A stretch of DNA of 64,000 nt from Oscillospiraceae bacterium (GTDB taxonomy: Bacteria > Bacillota > Clostridia > Oscillospirales > Ruminococcaceae), in assembly GCA_017462785.1 (NCBI GenBank), contig JAFTQJ010000055.1, positions 1 through 64,000 of the forward strand. The letters are read 5' to 3'. Position numbers and translations under genes: made by a program. The first letter of the stretch is position 1; each line of letters starts with the position of its first letter. Below the pieces are notes generated by a model. It searched no databases and was not told the DNA's origin. It saw only the letters and a program-made list of their open reading frames with translations. Of the stretch, positions 16,254 through 23,442 are shown one piece after another.

Positions 16254-17405
16254 TCATCCGAACAGACGGAAACGGCGTTTCTTATAGAAGGGCTTGGTTT
16301 TCTCTGCAACACTCCTGCCGAAATCCTCCTGATAGGAAACAAATTCAATATCCATGCCCTTGGCAAGCGGAATGGTTTTATCTGCAATCGCCCTGTAAAG
16401 CTCCTTGAGGGGACAGGATGCATCCAGCACCATCAGGTAGCTCGGACGGGGTTCATTGTCCTTGACGATCATCCGCAGATAGGCGGCATTGACCTTCTTA
16501 TTCTCTTTGAGCAGCTCGGCTGCGGCATCCATCAGCTCCTGTGCATCCTCATTGACAGCTGTAATGCGGATCTGTGTGTCGCCGTCCATTGTGATCTTTC
16601 TTGCGGGGAGCTGGAGTGTTCCGTTGGAAGCCTGCTCCACTGCATGCAGCATTTCCTGATCCAGTACGATGTTCACACCGAACGGATTGACAACGATGCC
16701 GTCCACGTTCTCGATGAGCACCTTCATATCATGGAAGCCGACCTTCTTATACTCGCACTGCTGGTTTTTATCATAACGGCGAAGCTCCGGCCAGTCCGTG
16801 AAGAACATCATGAGCCGTGTACCATCCTCTTTTCGCAGCATGGGAAGTACCGGACCGCCCTCCTGCATCTGGATGGGGGTGATGTAGGAAGCTTTGTACA
16901 GCTCCTGCAGCATTGCAAGCTCATCCTGTGTATCTGCACGGCGGCAGCTGACTTGCTGGTAAAAATAATGTGCTTTTGCAAGCAGATGCGGATTCATGAC
17001 GATCCGCTGTGCATGCTCCGGACTATGTCCCTCCAGTTCATCGAGCATTTCAACGAGGCTGACTGCGATCAGCTGCTGTCCGCTGTCAATGAACAGTGCA
17101 GTCACGCCCGTACGCATCAGATCACCGAGCAGGAGCATTCTATGGGGTGCCTTGTTTTCGGCAATGGTGATGTCAATGTTCTTTTGCAGCATGTCCTCCT
17201 GAAATTTGTCAGCAAACGCCTTTTCCGAAAAGAGATAGGCTGCATATTCACCGTGCTCCATACCGGTATAATAGTTCCTTGTCACCGGTGAGAATGCTGT
17301 CCAGAGAATGTCCTGTGTACGGATCGCATTCAGGATCTCAGCATAGATCTGGTCGCTGCCGTCCGTTTGCAGGAGCTGTTTGATAAGCATTTGTATATTC
17401 TGCAT
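16254..17405 (-). CDS. SseB-family protein
   Basis: 383 aa, soluble. The middle (about residues 165-260, ITPIQMQEGGPVLPMLRKED, MMFFTDWPELRRY, VDGIVVNPFGVNIVL) has the SseB (enhanced serine sensitivity) N-domain pattern. A C-terminal domain (about 270-375, QIRITAVNEDAQELMDAAAE, PSYLMVLDA) matches SseB_C-like proteins. The N-terminal 130 residues look like a weaker second SseB-like copy (DILWTAFSPV, MLLLGDLMRTGVTALFID). The biochemical role of SseB proteins is unknown; several occur with secretion or stress loci. It has its own promoter and terminator, next to the HSP90 operon and in the same orientation. Confidence 0.82.
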   Translation of the reverse strand: MQNIQMLIKQLLQTDGSDQIYAEILNAIRTQDILWTAFSPVTRNYYTGMEHGEYAAYLFSEKAFADKFQEDMLQKNIDITIAENKAPHRMLLLGDLMRTGVTALFIDSGQQLIAVSLVEMLDELEGHSPEHAQRIVMNPHLLAKAHYFYQQVSCRRADTQDELAMLQELYKASYITPIQMQEGGPVLPMLRKEDGTRLMMFFTDWPELRRYDKNQQCEYKKVGFHDMKVLIENVDGIVVNPFGVNIVLDQEMLHAVEQASNGTLQLPARKITMDGDTQIRITAVNEDAQELMDAAAELLKENKKVNAAYLRMIVKDNEPRPSYLMVLDASCPLKELYRAIADKTIPLAKGMDIEFVSYQEDFGRSVAEKTKPFYKKRRFRLFG

Positions 17406-17442
17406 GATACCACGCCTTTCTGATCGTTATTTCATTGTTACC

Positions 17443-17471
17443 ATTATACCACATTTTACAATTCTCGTCAA
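17443..17471 (-). promoter_or_regulatory. Promoter of the SseB-family gene
   Basis: Minus strand TTGACG (17466-17471), 17 bp, TATAAT (17443-17448); AAAGGCG serves as the RBS downstream. Confidence 0.85.
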
Positions 17472-17502
17472 GCATGCAGTGAAAAAGCAGGGGAGTATTC
17501 AT

Positions 17503-17542
17503 AAAAATGCACCCCGAAGGGCATTGCTGCCTTTCGGGGTGC
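17503..17542 (-). terminator. Terminator of the GH9 cellulase gene
   Basis: A strong stem GCACCCCGAAAGGC / GCCCTTCGGGGTGC (with one bulge), followed on the minus strand by ATTTTTATG, 16 bases after the stop codon. Confidence 0.9.
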
Positions 17543-17558
17543 GGCGTTATTTTGTCAA

Positions 17559-19415
17559 TCAAACCGGAAGAGAAGAAATGATCTTGATGACGAATTTGAG
17601 AATGTTCAGTGCATCAGCAGAGGTCGGGGAACCGTCATTATCCACATCCGCATTGGCTGCACCGAGCTGCGAGAGCTTTTCACCGCACATCAGGTTCTTG
17701 TTCAGTGTGAGTACATCGGAAATGCTCACAGAACCATCACAGTTAACATCACCATAAGTGATCTCAACGCCGTCGCTGGCAGGCTCCGTTTCCGTTGTTT
17801 CTGTTGTTTCTGTTTCTGTCGGCGGAAGTGTTGTTTCCTCCGTCGGCGGCTCTGTTGTCGGTTCGGTAGTTTCATTGCCGCTGCCGAAATCGAACGGGCT
17901 TACGATCTCGCTTGCTGCCGCTGCAACAGCATCCGCTGCGGATGCATCGCCGCCGTATCTGCTTGCAAGACCTGCGATTGCCAGTGCATAACAGCCGTTA
18001 TAGTCCAGTGCAGGCTCTGTGAACTGGTACTGCTCTGTGTCATCGGAGTAATTACCGCTGGAATCCGGACCGCCGATCAGACCGCCGTAGAGCGTGTAGG
18101 TGCAGGAGGACTTGTTCGGATTTGCTGCACGATGGTGAATATGTGTCGGCCAGGAAGTGCCGTAACCACTCAGGAAGCTGTAGCCGAGGGGGTTGTTGCC
18201 GAGGATATAGTCCATCTGGTACTTTGCAGCCTCCACATAGCTGTTGTCATTGGTAATATCTGCAATATGCAGTGCCAGCATCTGGAGAGCACAGTTGTAA
18301 CGGGATGCACCCCAGCCTGCTGCGTTGTACTTGTTGGTCGTCAGACCGCCCTGCTTGTTCAGAGAGGACTTCATTTCTTCCAGATAGGTATTCTGCTCAT
18401 AGCCAACCTCTGCAAGCAGTGCAGCGTAGCCGCTCCATACCTTATCCCATGAGTACATCCAGCCGTCATACTGATCGTTGTTATAGCAGCCCTGACCGGT
18501 CAGCTTGTAGGTGGGGGTATAGGAAGAGGGGAGAGTGCCGCCGTTATTGGCGATCGCACACCAAAGCTCACTCCATGCGATGTCATCCGTCTGGCTGCCG
18601 GAAGCGTACATGCTGCCAACGCCGTCATAGGTTGCCTGCGGATACTTCTTGGTGAATTCTGCCAGTGCATTTGCATACTTCAGGCACTCTGCGGAATATG
18701 CCGGATCCTTGTCCTTGAATGCAAGAGCCGTTGTTGCAAGAGAAGCTGCCATCTGTCCGGAAGCATCTGCGGACGGATGGGAGGAATCTGCCCAATAGGT
18801 GGTACGGTTCATTGTCTGGCTCTCCGGTGCGGACCATGTGCTGTGATCCTCGCCCTCGGATGCGACCTGATAGCAGAATGCAATGACATCATCATTGTCA
18901 TCGAGATAAGTGACCTTCATGAAATAATCACATGCATGACGCAGGATGTACAGCAGGTGATCCTCACAGCCGCTGTCGATATAAGCCTCCGGATAGGTAT
19001 AGTAAGACCAGCCGAGGCTTGCAGTGGAGAAGCCCATTGTCATGGAGAATTTGATGTGGTCGCCGGTATCATGGTAGCCGCCGGAAACGTCCACTGTGGA
19101 TGAACCGCCGTTCTGTGCCATGATCGCACTCTTGGATGCACCGGAAAGACCCTGTGCACTGTCCAGAGATGCAGTTTCATCGTAGGTATGACAGTTGCCA
19201 CGCCATGTCAGGCAGTTGTCGTCCACCTCGCTGCCGCACTGATTGGCATCGAAGAAATACAGGGACAGCTCCAGTGCCTCAGCATAGTTGTAATCAGCCG
19301 CAGATGCAGTCACATCCGGCTCTGCGGAAAACTGTACTGCCGCTGTACCGGTCAGCATTGCCGCACACATCACACTTGCAAGCAGACGTTTTCCAAGTTT
19401 CTTTTCATGTTTCAT
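17559..19415 (-). CDS. GH9 cellulase with type I dockerin
   Basis: 618 aa, secreted. The signal peptide covers residues 1-39. The GH9 catalytic module (about 42-500) has the paired catalytic Asp in SGGYHDTGDHIKF (Asp116, Asp119), the substrate-binding His motif WPTHIHHRAANP (424-433), and the catalytic acid Glu467 in FTEPALDYN. A Thr/Glu/Pro linker (514-546) joins a type I dockerin (555-615) with two calcium-loop repeats (GDVNCDGSVSISDVLTLNKN and ADVDNDGSPTSADALNILKF). No CBM or Ig-like module is seen. It should cleave cellulose or mixed-linkage glucan and bind a scaffoldin cohesin on the cellulosome. AAGGAGG precedes the ATG. It is divergent from the GH25-dockerin gene. Confidence 0.96.
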   Translation of the reverse strand: MKHEKKLGKRLLASVMCAAMLTGTAAVQFSAEPDVTASAADYNYAEALELSLYFFDANQCGSEVDDNCLTWRGNCHTYDETASLDSAQGLSGASKSAIMAQNGGSSTVDVSGGYHDTGDHIKFSMTMGFSTASLGWSYYTYPEAYIDSGCEDHLLYILRHACDYFMKVTYLDDNDDVIAFCYQVASEGEDHSTWSAPESQTMNRTTYWADSSHPSADASGQMAASLATTALAFKDKDPAYSAECLKYANALAEFTKKYPQATYDGVGSMYASGSQTDDIAWSELWCAIANNGGTLPSSYTPTYKLTGQGCYNNDQYDGWMYSWDKVWSGYAALLAEVGYEQNTYLEEMKSSLNKQGGLTTNKYNAAGWGASRYNCALQMLALHIADITNDNSYVEAAKYQMDYILGNNPLGYSFLSGYGTSWPTHIHHRAANPNKSSCTYTLYGGLIGGPDSSGNYSDDTEQYQFTEPALDYNGCYALAIAGLASRYGGDASAADAVAAAASEIVSPFDFGSGNETTEPTTEPPTEETTLPPTETETTETTETEPASDGVEITYGDVNCDGSVSISDVLTLNKNLMCGEKLSQLGAANADVDNDGSPTSADALNILKFVIKIISSLPV

Positions 19416-19463
19416 ACACGATCTTCCTCCTTAAAAAAGATAAATATCATTCACTTTATACAA

Positions 19464-19487
19464 ACAACCTGCATCTTTGCAGGCTGT
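19464..19487 (-). promoter_or_regulatory. Leader hairpin in the GH9 5' UTR
   Basis: CCTGCA / TGCAGG stem with outer pairs and a four-base loop, about 50 bases before the start codon. On the minus strand it is followed by TTGTTTGT, so it could stabilise the mRNA or weakly attenuate it. Confidence 0.4.
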
Positions 19488-19527
19488 AGTATTCTTACAT
19501 AGCATTTTATTGAACAAATCTAACCAT

Positions 19528-19556
19528 ATTATAGCATATTTCATGCCGTAATTCAA
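19528..19556 (-). promoter_or_regulatory. Promoter of the GH9 cellulase gene
   Basis: Minus strand TTGAAT (19551-19556), 17 bp, TATAAT (19528-19533), giving a leader of about 105 bases. Confidence 0.75.
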
Positions 19557-19760
19557 TGATATTTTAACATCATCCTCTTTTTTCGTCGCTTTGCACAAAA
19601 CGACAGATGTACAATTGGTATAAACAGAGAGAACCACAATCACGAAAAGAGGGCGATTCCGGATGTTGAACATTGTTATTTCACGACAATAATATACAAC
19701 TTGTATACAAAACAAGACGGGATTCAGCATAGAAAAGACAGAAAACGCAACAAAATCACA

Positions 19761-19789
19761 TTGACAAAGAGGACAAAGTATGTTATAAT
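19761..19789 (+). promoter_or_regulatory. Consensus promoter of the GH25-dockerin gene
   Basis: TTGACA (19761-19766) and TATAAT (19784-19789) with a 17-bp spacer, both perfect. Confidence 0.9.
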
Positions 19790-19795
19790 GTATGA

Positions 19796-19960
19796 GGTTT
19801 TCGTACAGAAGTGATATTTTCAGGGCAAAACAGGCTTTGCGTCGCAGCCTGACTGCGTCATTTTGCACCTGCTGATTGGTTCTGTGCATTTGCCGGCTTC
19901 CAAAGAGATGCAAATACTGGGGGGAGTTGCATTACAAACGAATGAAAAGGAGATGTAGTC
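19796..19960 (+). ncRNA. Structured 5' leader of the GH25 gene
   Basis: About 165 transcribed bases precede the start codon. They contain nested pairings: AGGCT/AGCCT around a nine-base loop, enclosed by GCAAAA/TTTTGC, with a competing TGCGTC/GACGCA-type pairing, then GCAT-rich repeats and a G-run before the RBS (AAGGAG). Such a compact leader suggests a cis-regulatory RNA, but it matches no riboswitch class I can confirm. Confidence 0.4.
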
Positions 19961-19964
19961 ACCA

Positions 19965-21458
19965 ATGAACCTGAAAAAAATGATGGCATGCTGTACATCC
20001 GTACTGCTTCTGCAGTCCGTTTGCCTGCTTACGAAAACGTTTGCGGCAGAGGTTGCTGATGGTCTGGACGATCCGGAGAGATTCCGTCATGTCCAATCCG
20101 GAGCGATCCTTTCCAAAGCAGTCCCTGTGTCCTCGGACGAGCTGACACACAATGGCTGTTTCAACGACGATTATGTAATGATCGAGGGTATTGACGTTTC
20201 CAAATACCAGCCGTCCATAGATTGGGAATCACTGGCGGAGGATGGTGTGGATTTTGCGATCATCCGACTTGGATTCCGAGGCTATGGAGAAGCCGGTGCT
20301 CTGGTCATGGACAACTATTACCGCAGTCATATGGAGGGTGCAAAGGCAGCCGGCATTGACACGGGCGTTTATTTCTTCACGCAGGCGATCACGCCGGAAG
20401 AGGCTGTGGAGGAAGCGAACTTTGTTCTGGAAGTATTGCAGGGCATTGAGCTTGAAGTGCCGGTCTATCTGGATGTTGAGTCCATTTCTGCAGAGGGAAG
20501 AATGGAAGCAGCAAATCTGACACCGGATCAGCTGACAGAGAATCTGAAGGCATTCTGTTCTACGATCGAGAATGCCGGCTATGAGGCGGGCGTTTATGCC
20601 AATATGTACTGGCTCAATAACAAAATGAATGCAGCAGAGCTTGAAAACGATTATTCCATTTGGCTTGCAAACTACACAAATCAGACCGTATATGAGGGTG
20701 CCTATGACATCTGGCAGTACACCAATATCGGTACATATGCAGGCATTGAGGGTTGTGTGGACAAGAATATCTGGTACTCCAGAAAGGTGGAATATGCTGA
20801 GGAAGATCTTCTGCTCAGAGTGCTCACTCCCATGACTCCTGAGCACGTCGGCGACGGTAAAATGACATACACCTCGTCCGATGAAAGCATTGCTCTGGTT
20901 GACAGAAATGGCTGTATTACGCCGCTTGAAAACGGAACCGTTACGATCACAGCGACCTCCAGCAATGGTACGTCCGATTCGATTGAGGTTACGATCGATG
21001 CAGTTCCGCAGCTCACACTCCACCAGAATCTGCTCATTTTCAATGAGCTTGGAGCAGGGGAGCAGCTTAACGTGTTCGGCACAGAGTATCTGATCTACTG
21101 GTCCTCCAGTGATGAAAGCGTGGTTTCCGTCACAGAGAATGGTTATGCTGAATCCGTGGGCTACGGTACAGCGACCATCACCGTAAGAGATATTTTCGGC
21201 AATCAATCCGACTGCACCGTATTTGTTACTGATAAGGAGATCAGAACCGGCGACTGCAATGTGGACGGCAAGATCAATGCAATGGATGCGGCAACAGTAC
21301 TGACCTATGCAGCTACCAGCGGTGCAAGTGCAAGCGAAGGCATTTCCGACATGGTGCTTACGATCTACGATATCAACATGGATGGTGCCATTGATGCGAT
21401 GGATGCCAGCGAGATCCTGTTCCTGAGTGCGAACAACGGAACCGGCTCAGTCGGATAA
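19965..21458 (+). CDS. GH25 lysozyme with Ig-like domains and dockerin
   Basis: 497 aa, secreted (signal peptide 1-28). The GH25 module (about 72-275) starts GIDVSKYQPSIDW and has the catalytic pair Asp170/Glu172 in VPVYLDVES, plus DIWQYT near its end. Two bacterial Ig-like (BIG2-type) domains follow (about 288-345 and 348-423; TYTSSDESIALVDRNG and YWSSSDESVVSV). A type I dockerin ends the protein (427-490; GDCNVDGKINAMDAATVLTY and DINMDGAIDAMDASEILFL). It should hydrolyse peptidoglycan muramyl bonds, and the dockerin would place it on a scaffoldin. It might act on the cell's own wall or on competing or ruptured cells. Confidence 0.94.
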   Translation: MNLKKMMACCTSVLLLQSVCLLTKTFAAEVADGLDDPERFRHVQSGAILSKAVPVSSDELTHNGCFNDDYVMIEGIDVSKYQPSIDWESLAEDGVDFAIIRLGFRGYGEAGALVMDNYYRSHMEGAKAAGIDTGVYFFTQAITPEEAVEEANFVLEVLQGIELEVPVYLDVESISAEGRMEAANLTPDQLTENLKAFCSTIENAGYEAGVYANMYWLNNKMNAAELENDYSIWLANYTNQTVYEGAYDIWQYTNIGTYAGIEGCVDKNIWYSRKVEYAEEDLLLRVLTPMTPEHVGDGKMTYTSSDESIALVDRNGCITPLENGTVTITATSSNGTSDSIEVTIDAVPQLTLHQNLLIFNELGAGEQLNVFGTEYLIYWSSSDESVVSVTENGYAESVGYGTATITVRDIFGNQSDCTVFVTDKEIRTGDCNVDGKINAMDAATVLTYAATSGASASEGISDMVLTIYDINMDGAIDAMDASEILFLSANNGTGSVG

Positions 21459-21468
21459 TCGTACATAG

Positions 21469-21495
21469 AAAAAGCTTCCGGATCGGAAGCTTTTT
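21469..21495 (+). terminator. Terminator of the GH25 gene
   Basis: AAAAAGCTTCCG / CGGAAGCTTTTTT stem with a three-base loop and T-run, 11 bases after the stop codon. Confidence 0.92.
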
Positions 21496-21564
21496 TATTT
21501 TGTTCCGGAGTTGCAGAACTGCAAAAAAAGAAAGCCTCTCAATAACGAGAAGCTTTCAATAGAT

Positions 21565-21655
21565 TGGCGGAGAGTCAGGGATTTGAACCCTGGGTTCTTT
21601 ATTAGAGAACACGAAATTTCGAGTTTCGCACCTTCGACCACTCGGACAACTCTCC
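21565..21655 (-). tRNA. tRNA-Ser (CGA)
   Basis: Class II tRNA on the minus strand: GGAGAGTTGTCCGAGTGGTCG D region, anticodon stem CGAAA/TTTCG around loop CTCGAAA (anticodon CGA), a long variable arm, a GGTTCAAATCC T arm and encoded CCA at 21565-21567. Confidence 0.92.
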
Positions 21656-21664
21656 AACTACTTT

Positions 21665-21693
21665 ATTATAGCATACTTTCAGAGAAAAATCAA
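21665..21693 (-). promoter_or_regulatory. Promoter of tRNA-Ser
   Basis: Minus strand TTGATT (21688-21693), 17 bp, TATAAT (21665-21670), ten bases before the tRNA. Confidence 0.8.
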
Positions 21694-21825
21694 GCCCTGC
21701 ACAAGAAAAATTTGAGAAAATTCATCCAGAGTGCTCTATTCCCTTTTTCTTATATCTAAAGTTGCACAAAATAACTATTTGGTGTATGTTTCAAAAAAAA
21801 TCAAAATGGCCTCCCTCCAATCGTC

Positions 21826-21860
21826 AAAAAAAGCTTTCCCATTGCTGAGAAAGCTTTTTT
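21826..21860 (-). terminator. Terminator of the pur-uvrC-coaD gene string
   Basis: AAAAAAGCTTTC / GAAAGCTTTTTTT stem, directly after the coiled-coil gene stop codon; A/T runs on both sides. Confidence 0.9.
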
Positions 21861-21863
21861 GAA

Positions 21864-22397
21864 TCAACCATTGTTATTATTCTTCTGCTGTGCCTGCACC
21901 TGTCGTCTGGAGATGGATGCAGTCTGGGAAGCAGCCTGCTGGTTGGACTTGCGGATCTTGTCCAGCTTTGCCTTACGCTGCTGTACATCCTGAAGACTTG
22001 TAGAAAAGAATGCTTCAGCCTCCTTGAAACGCTTGCTGACATAGGTGTCCGTTGCATTCTTGATAGCATCGGATTCGCTCTTTGCGTTGTTCACAAGCTC
22101 CGCAGCATACTTCTTTGCCTCACGGATGATTGCCTCTTCGGACATCAGCTGCTTTGCACGTTCTTCTGCCTGACGCACGATCAGCTCTGCCTTTGCCTCA
22201 GCCTCTTTCAGGATGCGGTCACGGTCATATTCAACCATCTTGGCATGCTTGATTTCCTGCGGTACATTCAGACGTACATCATTGATCAGCTCTCTGAGTC
22301 TTTCGCCGTCAATAATGGACTTATGGGATGCAAACGGGACGTTGCCTGCTTTGTCCAGCAGCTCGTCCATATCATCCAGAATTTCATCAATACTCAT
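21864..22397 (-). CDS. Coiled-coil protein downstream of coaD
   Basis: 177 aa, soluble. Residues 55-150 are a nearly continuous Ala/Glu/Lys-rich coiled coil (RILKEAEAKAELIVRQAEER, REAKKYAAELVNNAKSES), like the stalk of ATP synthase subunit b or DivIVA proteins. The C-terminus is Gln/Asn-rich (QAQQKNNNNG). Genes of this kind regularly follow coaD in Clostridia and are often loosely named ATPase, although no nucleotide-binding motif is present. Its ATG overlaps the coaD stop (ATGA), and it is the last gene before the terminator. Function unknown; a scaffold or membrane-curvature role is possible. Confidence 0.8.
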   Translation of the reverse strand: MSIDEILDDMDELLDKAGNVPFASHKSIIDGERLRELINDVRLNVPQEIKHAKMVEYDRDRILKEAEAKAELIVRQAEERAKQLMSEEAIIREAKKYAAELVNNAKSESDAIKNATDTYVSKRFKEAEAFFSTSLQDVQQRKAKLDKIRKSNQQAASQTASISRRQVQAQQKNNNNG

Positions 22398-22891
22398 TTG
22401 TGTTCCTCCTTTACAAGCCGGCTCTGAATTGTTTCAAGAATGCACGCAGGTACGAACGGACTGATGTCACCGCCGAAATACGCCACCTGCTTGACTACGC
22501 TGGAGCTGAGATACATGTTCTCCTTGCTGGTCGTCAGGAAAACGGTTTCGGCATTTTCGTAGAGCACCTTATTGGTCAGTGCCATCTGGAATTCATACTC
22601 AAAATCCGTTACAGCCCGCAGACCCTTTACAATTGCGACCGCCTTTACATTTTTGACATAATCTACCAGTAAACCATCCAGAATATCAATTACAACATTA
22701 TCCAGATGTGCTGTAGCCTCAGCGATCATCATCATCCGCTCTGTTGCGGTGAAGCTTGCTGTGCTTTTATTGGCATTGGTCGAGATCAGCACGATCACTT
22801 TATCAAAGAGCATGGATGCACGAGTAATGATGTCCAGATGTCCAAGTGTGACCGGATCAAAGCTGCCCGGACAAACGGCGATTCTTCTCAT
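22394..22891 (-). CDS. coaD: Phosphopantetheine adenylyltransferase
   Basis: 165 aa, the usual size. It starts RRIAVCPGSFDPVTLGHLDI with the T/HxGH nucleotidyltransferase motif, has VKGLRAVTDFEYEFQMALTN, and the late SSSVVKQVAYFGGDIS. It transfers AMP from ATP to 4'-phosphopantetheine, the next-to-last step of coenzyme A synthesis, as a cytoplasmic hexamer. ATGA overlaps couple it to rsmD upstream and the coiled-coil gene downstream, the common rsmD-coaD pair of Firmicutes. Confidence 0.96.
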   Translation of the reverse strand: MRRIAVCPGSFDPVTLGHLDIITRASMLFDKVIVLISTNANKSTASFTATERMMMIAEATAHLDNVVIDILDGLLVDYVKNVKAVAIVKGLRAVTDFEYEFQMALTNKVLYENAETVFLTTSKENMYLSSSVVKQVAYFGGDISPFVPACILETIQSRLVKEEHK

Positions 22892-23442
22892 TCCGACTCC
22901 TCCTCTTCAAAAGCATATACTGACACTACTATTTTACCATAAAAATAGTTCTTTTGCAACCTTAAATTTGAAATTTTTTCCGGCATTTCCAAATCTTTTT
23001 CATGTTCGCAGATGATTTTTCCGTTTTTCTTCAGTTTTTTGACCAGACCCGGCAGAATTTCCTGCAAAATGTCCTTGCGGTAGGGCGGATCAAGGAAAAT
23101 AAAATCAAAAAACGCATCGGGACAGAGTGCAAAAAAATGCTCAGATTCCTTCTGGTAGACCTGTGCCCTGCTCTGCATGCCTGTTTTTTCCAGATTTTCC
23201 TTGATGATCCGGATCGACTGCGGAGAATGATCCACAAACACCGCCTGTTTTGCACCACGGCTCAGAGCTTCAATTCCAAGCTGACCGCTGCCAGCGAACA
23301 GATCCAGCACTGTGGAGCCGGAAATATCGAACTGAATGGAAGAAAACATGCCCTCCTTGACACGCTCCGTGGTCGGACGCACATCCAGACCCTCCAACGT
23401 TTTCAGGCGTATTCCCTTTGCAGTACCGGTAATAACTCTCAT
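22888..23442 (-). CDS. rsmD: 16S rRNA (guanine966-N2)-methyltransferase
   Basis: 184 aa. N-terminus MRVITGTAKGIRLKTLEG, SAM-binding DLFAGSGQLGIEALSRGA, and the catalytic FLDPPY (NPPY-type) motif for N2 methylation of guanine in the small-subunit rRNA. The start ATG overlaps the uvrC stop by 4 bp, with GGAGG upstream. Confidence 0.95.
   Translation of the reverse strand: MRVITGTAKGIRLKTLEGLDVRPTTERVKEGMFSSIQFDISGSTVLDLFAGSGQLGIEALSRGAKQAVFVDHSPQSIRIIKENLEKTGMQSRAQVYQKESEHFFALCPDAFFDFIFLDPPYRKDILQEILPGLVKKLKKNGKIICEHEKDLEMPEKISNLRLQKNYFYGKIVVSVYAFEEEESE

Larger units (their letters stand above)
19416..19964. other. AT-rich divergent promoter region, 549 bp, no gene
   Basis: Lies between the divergent GH9 and GH25 genes. 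It holds a promoter and leader hairpin for GH9 and a consensus promoter with a long leader for GH25. A 160-codon open frame on the minus strand has no RBS or family features and is not called. Confidence 0.7.

Noticed and set aside
14784..17291. An 835-codon open frame on the plus strand
   Set aside because: It is antisense to the HSP90 and SseB genes, has no RBS or family motif, and crosses their terminator and promoter. It is a shadow of biased codon use.
19811..19880. A c-di-GMP-I (GEMM) riboswitch in the GH25 leader
   Set aside because: GGGCAAA is present, but the conserved GACGCAAAGCC appears only as its reverse complement, and no tetraloop receptor arm follows on either strand.
19431..19913. 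A 160-codon minus-strand frame upstream of GH9
   Set aside because: No RBS, Cys/Phe-rich low-quality sequence, and it covers both divergent promoters.
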